The notes under the pieces are model-generated. The model searched no databases. It was not told where the DNA came from and saw only the letters and a list, made by a program, of their open reading frames with translations. Shown piece by piece: positions 18,138-27,754 of a DNA stretch of 64,000 nucleotides. The stretch spans positions 124,001 to 188,000 of the forward strand of contig NZ_QKNX01000001.1 of the NCBI RefSeq assembly GCF_005239135.1, written 5' to 3'. Within the stretch, counting starts at the first letter, position 1. Each line of letters starts with the position of its first letter. Source of the DNA: Natronomonas salsuginis (lineage in GTDB: Archaea > Halobacteriota > Halobacteria > Halobacteriales > Haloarculaceae). The position numbers and the translations under genes were made by a program.

Positions 18138-18923
18138 ATGGCGTACGAAACTCTCGAGTGTACCCAGGCGGACGGCGTCGGAACGATCGCGTTTGATCGC
18201 CCCGACGCGCACAATTCGATCAATGCGCGGATGGGCGAGGAACTCCCCGACGCCGCACACGAATTCGTGAGCGACGACGAGATCAGGGCGATCGCCGTGA
18301 CGGCGAACGGTCCGGCGTACAACACGGGTGCCGATCTGACGGAGCTCTCTGCCGACGGCACCGACGAAGCCCACGTTCGGAGCCTCGCCGCCGGGCTCCA
18401 CGAGTTCGTGAGCCAGCTCGTTCGCGCCCCGAAGCCCGTCGTCATGGGTGTCAACGGCGTCGCAGCGGGCGGCGGACTCGGCCCGTCGATCTGCGGTGAC
18501 ATCGTCCTCGCCGCCGAGTCCGCGCGCTTCGAGTTCGCCTATCCGAGAATCGGCCTCTCCGGCGACGGCGGCTCGACGTATCTCCTTCCGCGACTCGTCG
18601 GGCTTCGACGCGCCCAGGAACTCGCGTTGCGCGACGAGCCGATCGGTGCCGAGGAAGCGGTCGAGATCGGATTGGCCACGGAGGTCGTCGCCGATGACGA
18701 ACTCGACGCGCGGCTCTCCGAGGAGGCTTCGCGGCTCGCTTCGGGGCCGACGAAGGGATACGCGGCGACGAAACGACTGCTCGCGGAGAGCCTCGACAAT
18801 CCGCTCGAGACGCAGTTGGCCAACGAGGGCGAAACGATCGCGGAGCTCACCGACACGACCGACTTCGCTCGCGGACACGCAGCCTTCGGCGGGGACGAAC
18901 CCCCGGAGTTCGTTGGCGAGTAG
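18138..18923 (+). CDS. Enoyl-CoA hydratase/isomerase family protein
   Basis: A 261-residue crotonase-fold enzyme. The oxyanion-hole segments are AYNTGADLTEL and GVAAGGGLGPSICGD. At the place of the second catalytic Glu of hydratases it has GDGGSTYLLPRLVG with Asp143, and the first Glu position is not acidic. That is the pattern of PaaG-type isomerases more than true hydratases, so a delta-isomerase or epoxide-CoA isomerase role is more likely. Substrate not determined. Follows hisD by 48 bases on the same strand, with its own likely promoter (TTAAGG). Confidence 0.85.
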   Translation: MAYETLECTQADGVGTIAFDRPDAHNSINARMGEELPDAAHEFVSDDEIRAIAVTANGPAYNTGADLTELSADGTDEAHVRSLAAGLHEFVSQLVRAPKPVVMGVNGVAAGGGLGPSICGDIVLAAESARFEFAYPRIGLSGDGGSTYLLPRLVGLRRAQELALRDEPIGAEEAVEIGLATEVVADDELDARLSEEASRLASGPTKGYAATKRLLAESLDNPLETQLANEGETIAELTDTTDFARGHAAFGGDEPPEFVGE

Positions 18924-18932
18924 TCGGGTCGA

Positions 18933-20177
18933 TCAGGGGTCGACGACGACCCTTCCAGTTTCCCCGTCGTACGTCTCGCGCAGCCCCCGTGCGACGACGA
19001 CGGTGGCGACGACAGCGAGGAGACTCGCCGCGGCGAACGCGGCTTCGTAGCTCGAGAGCGTCGCGACCGCGCCGACCGCGGCGGGCCCGGCGACACCGCC
19101 GATCCCCCTCGCGGTCTCGCGGATCCCCATGAGTTCCGACTCGCGGCCCTCCGGAGAGACATCGCTTATGAACGCCAGTCCGCCGATGGTCATCGCCGAG
19201 AACGACGCACCCAGTACCACGAACGTCCCCGCCCCGAAGACGAGCCGGAGCGAACCGGGGGGAACGAGCGTCAACCCGGCCGCCAGCAGCGCGAAGACGG
19301 CGCTCCCGGCCATCCCGACGACGACGAGCGGTTTCCGTCCCGTTCGGTCGGAAACGATTCCCAGCGCGTACATGAATCCGGTCTGCGAGCCGTGGTTGAA
19401 CGCGAGCAACACGCCCATCGTGAACTCCGCGACGCCGACGACGCTGATGAGATACGGCGCGATGATCGCCATGATCCCGAGCACGGCGACGTTCCGCAGC
19501 GTGACGGCAACATAGAGCCATGCGAGCCCGTTTCGGTGCAGATGCCCCCGGTCAGACGGGGCTGGAAACAGGCGGCGGCGCGTCTCGGCGATCAGTTCGC
19601 CGACGGAAACGTCGCGGGCCGGCGTCGGCGTCGGATCCGAAACGGCGACCAGCGCGACCGTCGATACCGCGGTGATCGCCGCGATCGCCCAGTAGATGTC
19701 GACCGGCGTGACGTACTCCAAGAGCGCCCCCGAAACGACGTACCCGAACGCGAAACCGCCCGATCTGGCGCTGTTGAACAGTCCGATCGATCGCCCCCGA
19801 CCGGCGGTCCCGCCGTGGTGGCTCGCGATGGTGAGTGCGACGGGTGCGAACCCGGCGAGGAAGGCGGCGTACACGCCCCGGGAGCCGATTGCGACGGGGA
19901 CGCTATCGGCAACGAGGAGCGGAAGGACGGCCAACAGCCCGCCGATTCCGGTGACGATCAACACGAGTCGTCTGCGACCGGTGATGTCAGCGAACGCGCC
20001 CCAAAAGGGCGAGAAGAGCATCAATCCGGCGTAGTACGCCGTCCCGACGAGCCCGGCCGCGAAGGCGGACGCTCGTGCCTCGACGATGACCGCCAGTACC
20101 GTTCCCATGAGGATCGCCCCCGAAAACCGGGTGAACGTCGCCAATCCGAGCGTGATCCACTGCCGACGACTCGTCAT
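18933..20177 (-). CDS. MFS transporter
   Basis: A 414-residue major facilitator protein with about 12 transmembrane segments and a central cytoplasmic loop (about residues 180-215). The loop 2-3 motif appears as GAFADITGRRRLVLI and its repeat as GIVSDRTGRKPLVVV. It probably exports a small molecule by proton antiport; the substrate cannot be read from sequence. Convergent with the enoyl-CoA isomerase-like gene. Confidence 0.9.
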   Translation of the reverse strand: MTSRRQWITLGLATFTRFSGAILMGTVLAVIVEARASAFAAGLVGTAYYAGLMLFSPFWGAFADITGRRRLVLIVTGIGGLLAVLPLLVADSVPVAIGSRGVYAAFLAGFAPVALTIASHHGGTAGRGRSIGLFNSARSGGFAFGYVVSGALLEYVTPVDIYWAIAAITAVSTVALVAVSDPTPTPARDVSVGELIAETRRRLFPAPSDRGHLHRNGLAWLYVAVTLRNVAVLGIMAIIAPYLISVVGVAEFTMGVLLAFNHGSQTGFMYALGIVSDRTGRKPLVVVGMAGSAVFALLAAGLTLVPPGSLRLVFGAGTFVVLGASFSAMTIGGLAFISDVSPEGRESELMGIRETARGIGGVAGPAAVGAVATLSSYEAAFAAASLLAVVATVVVARGLRETYDGETGRVVVDP

Positions 20178-20287
20178 ACCGGTGGCTCGGCAGGCGGCCT
20201 CCTAAGCGGCGCGGTTCGGATCGCTGCTCGCGGCAGCGCGTCCACGGCCACCGAAACGTTCGAACGGCGCGACGGCGACGTGTCGGT

Positions 20288-20662
20288 ATGCACGCGCTGA
20301 TCGCCACCGATTCAGTCCACACGACCGCAGCCGCCTGTGACTATCTCGAGCCCCGACTCGGTTCGTCGGATACGGTCACCTTCGTCTCGGTTTCGGGCCC
20401 CGACGCCCGCGACGCCGCCGACGCACTGAACGTCGCGAACGCTCGGCTGCTCGGGTACGCGAACGTCGAAACGAAGCGAATCCACGCCGGCGGCGATCCG
20501 ACACCGGCGATCGTCTCGGCGATCGACGACTACACGCCGGATATCGTCCTCATCGGACCACACGCCGGCGATCCCGGCGCTGGCCCATCGCTCGGACGCA
20601 CGACTCAACAGCTGGTCGAGTCGGTCGATATCCCCACCGTCGTCGTTCCGCTGTCAGGCTGA
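20288..20662 (+). CDS. UspA-family universal stress protein
   Basis: A 124-residue small UspA-like protein. It has the alternating alpha/beta pattern, a DIVLIGPHAG segment near the C-terminus in place of the G-x2-G-x9-G(S/T) ATP motif, and a final VDIPTVVVPLSG strand. It is shorter than typical UspA and the ATP-binding glycines are incomplete, so it may be a non-ATP-binding member. Confidence 0.75.
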   Translation: MHALIATDSVHTTAAACDYLEPRLGSSDTVTFVSVSGPDARDAADALNVANARLLGYANVETKRIHAGGDPTPAIVSAIDDYTPDIVLIGPHAGDPGAGPSLGRTTQQLVESVDIPTVVVPLSG

Positions 20663-20716
20663 TTTGTCCGTCTCTACCCGCCGGGATTGAAATATCATCC
20701 CGCGTAACCCCGTTCC

Positions 20717-21670
20717 ATGGAGCTACTCGTCCTCCGTGAGGGGGTTCACGGAATTCCCACGGAATCGTACGCCGAAGCGCTCCGGTCGCGGCTCGACGGA
20801 CACGCGATCCGATACGCGCGAACGCCCGACGAGGAGCGCGAGGCGATCCCGACGGCCGACGTGGTCACCGGCCTCCGGCTCGACCGCTCCCTGCTGGAGC
20901 GCGCCGACGCGCTCGATGTCTTCGCGTGCGCGTACGTCGGCACCAGTCACCTCCCGCTCGACGCGCTCGCCGAGCACGGCGTCCGCGTGACGAACGCCGC
21001 GGGCGTCCACACACCGAACGCGTCCGAGCAGGCCATCGGGTCCATGCTCGCGTTTTCGCGCCGACTGCACGAGGCGGCGCGGGCGGACACCTGGCAGCCG
21101 GCCACGCCGACCGAACTCTCGGGATCGACCGTGACGATCGTCGGCCTGGGCGCCATCGGCCGAGGAATCGCGAAACGTCTCGAACCGTTCGGCGTGGACA
21201 CGATCGGCGTGCGTCGAACGCCGGAATCGGGCGGCCCGACGGACGAGGTACTCGGACCGGATAGCCTCCACGACGCGCTCGCTCGCAGTCAATTCGTCGT
21301 CCTGTGTTGCCCGCTCACCGACGAAACGCGCGGGCTCGTCGGTCCCGAGGAGCTCGGAACGCTCCCGCCGGACGCTGTACTCGTCAACGTCGCCCGCGGC
21401 GAGGTAATCGACACGGATGCGCTGGTCGAGTACCTCCGCCGAGGGTGGATCGGCGGCGCGGCCCTCGACGTGACTGACCCCGAGCCGTTGCCGGACGACC
21501 ACCCGCTGTGGGGGCTCAATGACGCGCTCATCACACCACACTCGGCCGGTTCGACGCCGGCGTACTACGAGCGACTCGCCGACATCGTCGCCGAGAACGT
21601 CGGCCGATTGGACTCCGGAGCATCGCTGCGAAACGAGGTCCGGATCGAAACAAGCGACGACCTCGAATAA
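20717..21670 (+). CDS. D-2-hydroxyacid dehydrogenase
   Basis: A 317-residue NAD(P)-dependent dehydrogenase of the D-isomer family. The Rossmann motif is VGLGAIGRGIAKRL (about residues 140-153). The catalytic Arg is in VNVARGEVID, the Glu in DVTDPEPLP and the His in ITPHSAG. The substrate is unknown; glyoxylate/hydroxypyruvate or 3-phosphoglycerate-like acids are possible, but no ACT domain is present, so it is not a standard SerA. Confidence 0.92.
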   Translation: MELLVLREGVHGIPTESYAEALRSRLDGHAIRYARTPDEEREAIPTADVVTGLRLDRSLLERADALDVFACAYVGTSHLPLDALAEHGVRVTNAAGVHTPNASEQAIGSMLAFSRRLHEAARADTWQPATPTELSGSTVTIVGLGAIGRGIAKRLEPFGVDTIGVRRTPESGGPTDEVLGPDSLHDALARSQFVVLCCPLTDETRGLVGPEELGTLPPDAVLVNVARGEVIDTDALVEYLRRGWIGGAALDVTDPEPLPDDHPLWGLNDALITPHSAGSTPAYYERLADIVAENVGRLDSGASLRNEVRIETSDDLE

Positions 21671-21678
21671 CTGAAGTG

Positions 21679-22053
21679 CTACTCGTCGAGCGATTCGACC
21701 AGCTCGACGACGTGTCCGTCGGGATCCTCGATGAAGGCCGTTCGGGCATCTGCGATGGGTTGATCCGTCGGCTCCTGTCGGACGCCGTGGTTGTCGATAT
21801 CCGCGAAGGCGGTATCGACGTCGTCGACCTTCACCGCGAGGTGGTCCCAGAGATCGCCGTCTTCGGCGGGGGTCTCCCCCGCCGTCTCCGACAGCTGAAT
21901 CTCCATCCCGTTCTCGTCGGCGACGTACCGGTTGACGGTCTCGCCGTCTTCGGTTTCGAAGCCCCACGACTCCTCGAATCCGAGGTTTTCGACGTACCAC
22001 TCGACGGACTGTTCGACGTCGGTCACGTTCAGACAGGTGTGTAGGATCACCAT
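21679..22053 (-). CDS. Glyoxalase/VOC-family protein
   Basis: A 124-residue vicinal-oxygen-chelate protein, close in pattern to lactoylglutathione lyase. It has His at the first metal position (ILHTCLNVTDVEQSVEWYVENLGF), Glu in NGMEIQLSE, His in LWDHLAVKVDD and Glu in HVVELVE, so all four metal ligands are present. The start at 22053 gives the usual length. It ends 9 bases from the convergent dehydrogenase. Confidence 0.88.
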   Translation of the reverse strand: MVILHTCLNVTDVEQSVEWYVENLGFEESWGFETEDGETVNRYVADENGMEIQLSETAGETPAEDGDLWDHLAVKVDDVDTAFADIDNHGVRQEPTDQPIADARTAFIEDPDGHVVELVESLDE

Positions 22054-22252
22054 GGCACATCCCCAACCGCGGCGATTATAATGTCGGCGGTTCTGGGCGT
22101 GCGCTTCGGCCACGTCGATCCGACTCGGAACGAACTCGGATCGTTTTTCAGCGAGTGCACCGAAGCGCGGATATGTCTCTCCCCACGCGGCGATCTGCCG
22201 TCCTACGTCCCCGATCAGCACGGGCTTCGATCGCTCTCCAACGAGTATCCCG

Positions 22253-23158
22253 ATGAGTCGGGCGCGAAACCTCGGTCTGTTCGTCGCGCTCTCCGCGCTC
22301 TGGGGACTCACGTTTCCCGCGATCACGATCGGTCTCGATTCGTTCCCACCGCTTCTGTTCGCGGCCGTCAGATACGACGTCGCCGGGGTCGCGCTGCTCG
22401 GGTTTCTCGTGATTCGGGGCGTCGAGTGGGTACCACACACTCGAAGCGACGGCCTGGCGATCGCGACCGCTGGGGCGTTTCTCATCGCCGGAAACAGCCT
22501 GCTGTTCATCGGTCAACAGACCGTTCCCGGCGGGATCGCCTCAATCCTCTACGGGCTCATCCCGCTCTTGACGGCAGGCTTCGCGGCGGTCCTGCTCCCG
22601 TCCGAACCGATCACCGCACGTCGACTGCTCGGCGTCGGGATGGGCCTCGTCGGCGTCGGCGTCATCGCACAGCCCGATCCGGGGAACCTGTTCTCCGCGG
22701 AGCTCGTCGGCATGGGGTTCGTGCTCGCCGCCGGCGTGAGCGTGGCTCTCGGGAGCGTGTTGCTCCGACGGCTCGCTCCGACGCTCGGGATCGGGGCAAT
22801 GACCGCGTGGGCGATGCTCGTCGGCGGCGTCGTGCTTCACGTCGGTAGTTTCGGGATCGGCGAGCGGTTCGCAGACGTCACCCCGACGCTTCTCGGAGCC
22901 CTCTCGGTCCTGTACCTCGCCGTACTCGGCAGCGCTGTGGGCTACATGATCTACTTTACGCTCTTGGCAGAATTCGGCCCGCTCGAGATCAATCTGGTCT
23001 CCTACGTTGTGCCGATCTTCGCCACTCTCGGGGGTATCGTGCTACTCGATGAGGCGCTGACGCCCGCGATGATCATCGGTTTCGGCCTCATAGCCGGTGG
23101 ATTCGTCGTGCTGAAGGGACGAGTTCTCGTCACAGCGTTGGGGATCGGCCTCGACTGA
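22253..23158 (+). CDS. DMT/EamA-family transporter
   Basis: A 301-residue membrane protein with ten hydrophobic segments in two EamA repeats (about residues 10-140 and 150-290). The second repeat contains the familiar LEFGPLEINLVSYVVPIFATLGGIVLLDE-type region, split here as EFGPLEINLVSYVVP and GGIVLLDEALTP. It probably exports metabolites or amino acids; the substrate is not predictable. The 200 bases before it are a divergent promoter region with the glyoxalase gene. Confidence 0.88.
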   Translation: MSRARNLGLFVALSALWGLTFPAITIGLDSFPPLLFAAVRYDVAGVALLGFLVIRGVEWVPHTRSDGLAIATAGAFLIAGNSLLFIGQQTVPGGIASILYGLIPLLTAGFAAVLLPSEPITARRLLGVGMGLVGVGVIAQPDPGNLFSAELVGMGFVLAAGVSVALGSVLLRRLAPTLGIGAMTAWAMLVGGVVLHVGSFGIGERFADVTPTLLGALSVLYLAVLGSAVGYMIYFTLLAEFGPLEINLVSYVVPIFATLGGIVLLDEALTPAMIIGFGLIAGGFVVLKGRVLVTALGIGLD

Positions 23159-23185
23159 CCGACCGTCTCCTCTCGACGACGCTCG

Positions 23186-23193
23186 GAAAAAAG
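23186..23193 (-). terminator. T-run terminator after cdc48
   Basis: On the minus strand a run of six T follows a GC-rich stretch, about 15-20 bases past the cdc48 stop codon. Oligo-T runs terminate archaeal RNA polymerase. It lies between convergent genes. Inference. Confidence 0.4.
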
Positions 23194-23206
23194 CCGGGCG
23201 GCCGCC

Positions 23207-25429
23207 TTACTGGAAGCCGATCCGCCCGCCGCGCTGTTGTCGACCGTCCGGGCTGCCGCCGCGGAACTGGTCTTCGACCTGCTCGTAGTACTCGCGGATA
23301 TCGTCCGTGATCGTGGGCCGGACCGACTCGAGCGCCTGTCGGAAGTGACGCATCTCGACCTCGTCGGCGTCGTCGTCCTCTCTGAGCGCCTCGATGGCGG
23401 CCTCTCTGGCGATCGATTCGAGGTCCGAACCGACGTACCCGCCGGTGATCTCGGCGAGTTCGCGGAGACTCACGTCGGGCGCTAACGGCGTGTCACCCGT
23501 GTGAATCCGGAGAATCTGCTCGCGCCCCTCGGTGTCGGGCTCGCCGATCATGACCAGCCGATCGAAGCGGCCCGATCGGATGAGCGCCGGATCGATCATG
23601 TCGGGGCGGTTCGTCGCGCCGATAACCATCACGTCGTCCATCTCTTCGAGGCCGTCGAGTTCGGTCAACAGCTGATTGACGACCCGTTCGGAGACGTTCG
23701 AACCGGTGTCGGTTCCGCGTCCGGGAGCCAACGAGTCGAGCTCGTCGAAGAAGATCACCGTCGGAGAGACCTGCCTGGCCTTTCGGAACGTCTGTCTGAT
23801 CGCCTTCTCGCTCTCGCCGACCCACTTCGAGAGCAGCTGTGGACCGCGGACCGATATGAAGTTGGCGTTGGTCTCGTTGGCGACGGCCTTCGCCATCAGC
23901 GTCTTTCCGGTTCCGGGCGGGCCGTACAGCAGGACGCCAGCAGGCGGGCTGATCCCCATCCGTTCGAACTTCTCGGGGGCGTTCATCGGCCACTCGACGG
24001 ACTCTTTGACCTGCCCCTTCGCGTCTTCAAGTCCGCCGACGTCGTCCCACGAGATCTTCGGGAGCTCGACGAGGACCTCCCGCATCGCCGAGGGGTCGAC
24101 CTCGTTCAACGCGCCGCGGAAGTCGCGGCGCTTGATGATCATCCGATCGATGAGGCTCGGCGGGATGTCCTCCTCGTCGAGATCGATCTCGGGGAGGTAC
24201 CGCCGAAGCGCCTTCATCGCCGCCTCCTTCGTCAGGCTCTCGATGTCCGCGCCGACGAACCCGTGCGTCTCGTCGGCCATGTGGTCAAGCGAGACGTCGT
24301 CCGAGAGCGGCATCCCCCGCGTGTGAATCTGGAGGATTTCCTTGCGTCCCGTCTCGTCGGGGACGCCGATCTCGATCTCCCGGTCGAACCGACCGGGGCG
24401 GCGAAGCGCTGGATCAACCGAATCGACCCGGTTCGTCGCCGCGATGACGATGACCTGCCCGCGTGATTCGAGCCCGTCCATCATCGTCAACAGCTGGGCG
24501 ACGACGCGCCGCTCGACTTCGCCCGTCACGTCCTCGCGCTTGGGCGCGATCGAGTCGAGTTCGTCGATGAAGACGATCGAGGGCGACTCGTCGGTGGCGT
24601 CCTCGAAGATCTCGCGGAGCTGTTGTTCGGACTCGCCGTAGTACTTCGAGATGATCTCGGGGCCCGCGATGGAGAAGAAACTCGCCGACGTCTCGTTGGC
24701 GACCGCTTTCGCGAGCAGGGTCTTCCCGGTGCCTGGCGGGCCGTGCAGCAGGACGCCCTGCGGCGGCTCGATGCCGAGTTTCTTGAAGATCTGCGGGTGT
24801 TTCATCGGCAGCTCGACCATCTCGCGGACCCGCTGGATCTCGCTTTGCAGGCCGCCGATGTCCTCGTAGGTAATTCCGCCGCCGGTCTTTTCGAACCCGG
24901 CGATCGGTTCCTCGCGGAGTTCGACTTCCGTATCCTCCGTGATGAGACAGACGCCCTCCGGATCGGTTTCGACGGCGATAAGCGGGATCGCCTGCCCCGG
25001 CGAACGCATGAACGGGTGGTTCGTCGAGCTCATCACGGGAACGATGTCGCGCTCGACGACCGGCCGTTTGAGTATCTGCCGTTTGACCATGCCTGCTGCG
25101 TCCGACCCGAACTGGACCGACGCTTCCTCCGGTGGCGCGAGCACGAGCCGCTCGGCCTTCGTCGCCTCTGCCTTCCGGATCGTCACCCGTTCGCCGATCC
25201 CGATGTCGGCGTTCTGTCTGGTGAATCCGTCGATCCGGACCGTGTCAGTGTTCCAGTCCTGTCGGTCGGCCCGCCAGACCTTCGCCGCCGTCGTGTCGGC
25301 CCCTTCGATCTCGATTATGTCGCCCGGCGACAGCTTGAGATGGAGCAGGGTGTCCGGATCGAGGCGTGCGATCCCCCGTCCGGAGTCGTTGGGGTACGCC
25401 TTTGCGACCTCGAGTTGAACCTCGTTCAT
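23207..25429 (-). CDS. cdc48: Cdc48/p97-type AAA+ ATPase
   Basis: A 740-residue protein unfoldase that feeds substrates to the proteasome or remodels complexes. The N-domain (residues 1-185: double-psi barrel, then the CDC48_2 fold) is followed by two AAA domains, each with Walker A GPPGTGKT (D1 [19 protein letters not shown]2 [18 protein letters not shown]), Walker B ([20 protein letters not shown]) and arginine fingers ([17 protein letters not shown]). D1 also has the pore motif region [10 protein letters not shown]. The start at 25429 (MNEVQLEVA) matches family starts; the in-frame extension upstream is not part of the protein. The C-terminal tail is GGRIGFQ. Confidence 0.97.
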   Translation of the reverse strand: MNEVQLEVAKAYPNDSGRGIARLDPDTLLHLKLSPGDIIEIEGADTTAAKVWRADRQDWNTDTVRIDGFTRQNADIGIGERVTIRKAEATKAERLVLAPPEEASVQFGSDAAGMVKRQILKRPVVERDIVPVMSSTNHPFMRSPGQAIPLIAVETDPEGVCLITEDTEVELREEPIAGFEKTGGGITYEDIGGLQSEIQRVREMVELPMKHPQIFKKLGIEPPQGVLLHGPPGTGKTLLAKAVANETSASFFSIAGPEIISKYYGESEQQLREIFEDATDESPSIVFIDELDSIAPKREDVTGEVERRVVAQLLTMMDGLESRGQVIVIAATNRVDSVDPALRRPGRFDREIEIGVPDETGRKEILQIHTRGMPLSDDVSLDHMADETHGFVGADIESLTKEAAMKALRRYLPEIDLDEEDIPPSLIDRMIIKRRDFRGALNEVDPSAMREVLVELPKISWDDVGGLEDAKGQVKESVEWPMNAPEKFERMGISPPAGVLLYGPPGTGKTLMAKAVANETNANFISVRGPQLLSKWVGESEKAIRQTFRKARQVSPTVIFFDELDSLAPGRGTDTGSNVSERVVNQLLTELDGLEEMDDVMVIGATNRPDMIDPALIRSGRFDRLVMIGEPDTEGREQILRIHTGDTPLAPDVSLRELAEITGGYVGSDLESIAREAAIEALREDDDADEVEMRHFRQALESVRPTITDDIREYYEQVEDQFRGGSPDGRQQRGGRIGFQ

Positions 25430-25546
25430 CCTGATACAGATACTGCGTTCTGCCGAGAGATATGTTTTTTGCTCACTGTGATCGTCTGATTCGGCCACTG
25501 TCGCAGATCCCATCAGCGATTTGGCGCCGAACGCCGAACGAACGGC

Positions 25547-26143
25547 ATGGACGCTTTCACGCTCTGTATCGCGGAGCCCTCCGATGGTAAGGCGATCGCG
25601 TCGGTCTATCGCCCGTACGTCGAGACGACGGCCACAACGTTCGAAGAGACGCCTCCGGCTCCCGAGGCCGTCGCGTCGGATATCCGAACGCGGCTCGAAA
25701 CGCATCCGTGGTTCGTCGCCGAACACGACGATGACGTGCTCGGATACGCGTACGCGGCTCCGCTCCGAAAGCGAGACGCGTATCGGTGGACCGTCGAACT
25801 GTCGATATATCTCGACCGCGAGCGTCGGGGTCGAGGGTTCGGTTCGGCGCTGTACGCCGCGCTGTTGGAAACGCTCGATCGACAGGGGTTTAAGAGCGCC
25901 TACGGCGTCGTGACGCTGCCGAATCCCGAGAGTGTCGGCTTTCACGAGTCGTTCGGCTTCGAACGAGTCGGGGTCCTTCCCGAGGCGGGATACAAACTCG
26001 GCGCGTGGCACGACGTCGCTTGGTACGAGCGGTCCCTCGGTGCGCAGTCGGCGTCGCCTTCGGAGCCAATCCCGTTCGAGGCGTGTCGGAACGAGCCGTG
26101 GCTCGAGGAACTGCTCGCGTCTGCGAGCACCCCCGCCTCCTGA
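25547..26143 (+). CDS. GNAT acetyltransferase, PAT/phosphinothricin-like
   Basis: A 198-residue N-acetyltransferase. The acetyl-CoA binding motif is [18 protein letters not shown], and the substrate region [14 protein letters not shown] and [19 protein letters not shown] match the phosphinothricin/methionine-sulfoximine acetyltransferase group (family knowledge). About 25 extra residues follow the domain at the C-terminus. Physiological substrate unknown; methionine sulfone-like amino acids are a reasonable guess. Confidence 0.85.
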   Translation: MDAFTLCIAEPSDGKAIASVYRPYVETTATTFEETPPAPEAVASDIRTRLETHPWFVAEHDDDVLGYAYAAPLRKRDAYRWTVELSIYLDRERRGRGFGSALYAALLETLDRQGFKSAYGVVTLPNPESVGFHESFGFERVGVLPEAGYKLGAWHDVAWYERSLGAQSASPSEPIPFEACRNEPWLEELLASASTPAS

Positions 26144-26195
26144 CGCCGCCCGACTCCGATATCGTTTTGACCGTCCGGTCGGTACCGATGGTCGA

Positions 26196-26489
26196 ATGAT
26201 TGATCGGCTGGCGAGACAGCTCCGGAAAGAAGAGCGGGACCTCCTCGTCTTGGAGGCTGTCCTCTCGCACCACCCGATCGGCATCTCCCGAATCGCTGAG
26301 GTGACAGGGATCGATGAACACAAGACGAGATACTCCCTCCGCATGCTGGAGGACGACGGTCTCGTGGATCCGACTCCCAATGGAGCTGTTCCGGTCGACG
26401 GCGTCGCCGGACGTGTCGACGAGATCAACGCCGGCCTGGACGCCCTCTGCGAGCGAGTCGACGACCTGAAGCGGTACGGCTCGACGTAG
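26196..26489 (+). CDS. Winged-helix transcription regulator, small
   Basis: A 97-residue protein with an HTH ([41 protein letters not shown]) and a short C-terminal helix likely to dimerise ([21 protein letters not shown]). Starting at 26196 puts the ATG next to a promoter-like GTTTTGACC stretch about 30 bases upstream. It is a small haloarchaeal regulator type; the target is unknown. Confidence 0.75.
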   Translation: MIDRLARQLRKEERDLLVLEAVLSHHPIGISRIAEVTGIDEHKTRYSLRMLEDDGLVDPTPNGAVPVDGVAGRVDEINAGLDALCERVDDLKRYGST

Positions 26490-26583
26490 TCGCGTTCGAC
26501 CCGACCGTTCGGAGTACCCACACGAACCGCGGGCGCGTTCCACGAGGTTTTATCGGATCATGGATGTAGGGAAAGCCGCGTCT

Positions 26584-27651
26584 TCAGTCGTGGAGTGATG
26601 ACTCACCGCTGCTAACGATCTCGTCGTACCGTGCGCCGGTCTGTTTCAACGTCTCCGTCGAGTACAGTCGCTCGTGATCGAACGGGAGGTACTCGGCCGC
26701 CAACTCGTCGATCTTCTCGTCGACGACCTCGGACTCGCGGCCGTGGATCATCGTAAACAGATTGTATCGCCACCCCTGCGCTGGCCGCCGCGGCCGGTGA
26801 TAACACAGCGTCACGTACGGGAGTTCGCCGACCGTCTCGCCCAATCGATCGAGTTCGGCGTCCGGCACGTCCCAGACGACCATGCAGTTGGCGTCGAACC
26901 CAGTCACGACGTGATTGACGACACAGCCGATGCGCTTGATACAGCCGTTCTCGAGGAGCCCCTCGATAGCGGTCAACACGTTGCCGACGGGCGCACCGAT
27001 CTCTTCGGCGATATCCCGGTACGGCGTCGCCGAGAGCGGGAACCCGTCCTGAATTTCGAGCAGCAGCCGCCGATCCAGCGCCGAGAGGTCCGCCGTCGCC
27101 GTCTCGGAGATCCGCGTCGCCGTCACGGCCGTTGAATCGATCGACTCCCGAGCGAACCGATCGCCGTTGACGACCGGAAACTCCAGATCGATGTAGAAGT
27201 CGGTCAGCATCGGTAACACGAGCACCGAACAGTCGGTTCGATCCTCGATTTCGGCGATGATCCGATCGCGAGTATCGAGCGATCCGGCCGTCACGACGAA
27301 CCACATGTTCCACTCGTGATCGCGTCGGTAGTTGTGGTTCACTTGCCGGTACTCGTTGATCGTCGCCGCTACGTCCTCGAAACGGTCCTCCGGCGCTCGC
27401 ACCGCCGCGAGGGTCGACGCGCCGATGACCGGCGGATTGAGAACTGCCCCGAAACGGCGGAATATCCCCGCCTCGCGGAGCCGAGTCACCCGTTCGAGCG
27501 CCTCCGATTCGTCGATTCCCAGCGACTCCCCGACGCCGCGGAACGGTCGTTCCACGGTCGGAAAACCCGACTGGTAGCCGTCGATGAGCGCCGCGTCGAC
27601 CGAGTCGATGTCCGTCCGCCAGTCGTCACCGTCGATCGCCGGCGTAGTCAT
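26584..27651 (-). CDS. ahbAB: Siroheme decarboxylase, AhbA-AhbB type fusion
   Basis: A 355-residue protein with two tandem Lrp/AsnC-like units, each an HTH plus a ferredoxin-like sensor fold. Unit 1 (about 1-170) has RRFGAVLNPPVIG and HNYRRDHEWNMWF. Unit 2 (about 190-345) has KRIGCVVNHVVTGF and CYHRPRRPAQGWRYNLFTMIHG. These are the signatures of AhbA/AhbB (NirD/L/G/H) enzymes, which decarboxylate siroheme to didecarboxysiroheme in the alternative haem route of archaea. The usual two subunits are fused in one chain here. No other haem gene is adjacent. Confidence 0.9.
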   Translation of the reverse strand: MTTPAIDGDDWRTDIDSVDAALIDGYQSGFPTVERPFRGVGESLGIDESEALERVTRLREAGIFRRFGAVLNPPVIGASTLAAVRAPEDRFEDVAATINEYRQVNHNYRRDHEWNMWFVVTAGSLDTRDRIIAEIEDRTDCSVLVLPMLTDFYIDLEFPVVNGDRFARESIDSTAVTATRISETATADLSALDRRLLLEIQDGFPLSATPYRDIAEEIGAPVGNVLTAIEGLLENGCIKRIGCVVNHVVTGFDANCMVVWDVPDAELDRLGETVGELPYVTLCYHRPRRPAQGWRYNLFTMIHGRESEVVDEKIDELAAEYLPFDHERLYSTETLKQTGARYDEIVSSGESSLHD

Positions 27652-27754
27652 TGATCGCCATACGGCCTCGGGGGTTTAGGCTTCGTCGGTCCCGGAACGG
27701 CGAACCCCTCGCCGAATTGGATGTATTTTTCCCTCCGACACCCGAATCTCGATT

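Noticed and set aside
23207-26521. 1104-residue form of Cdc48
   Set aside because: The N-terminal 364 residues are a low-complexity shadow of the GNAT and HTH genes on the other strand; the family start is at 25429.
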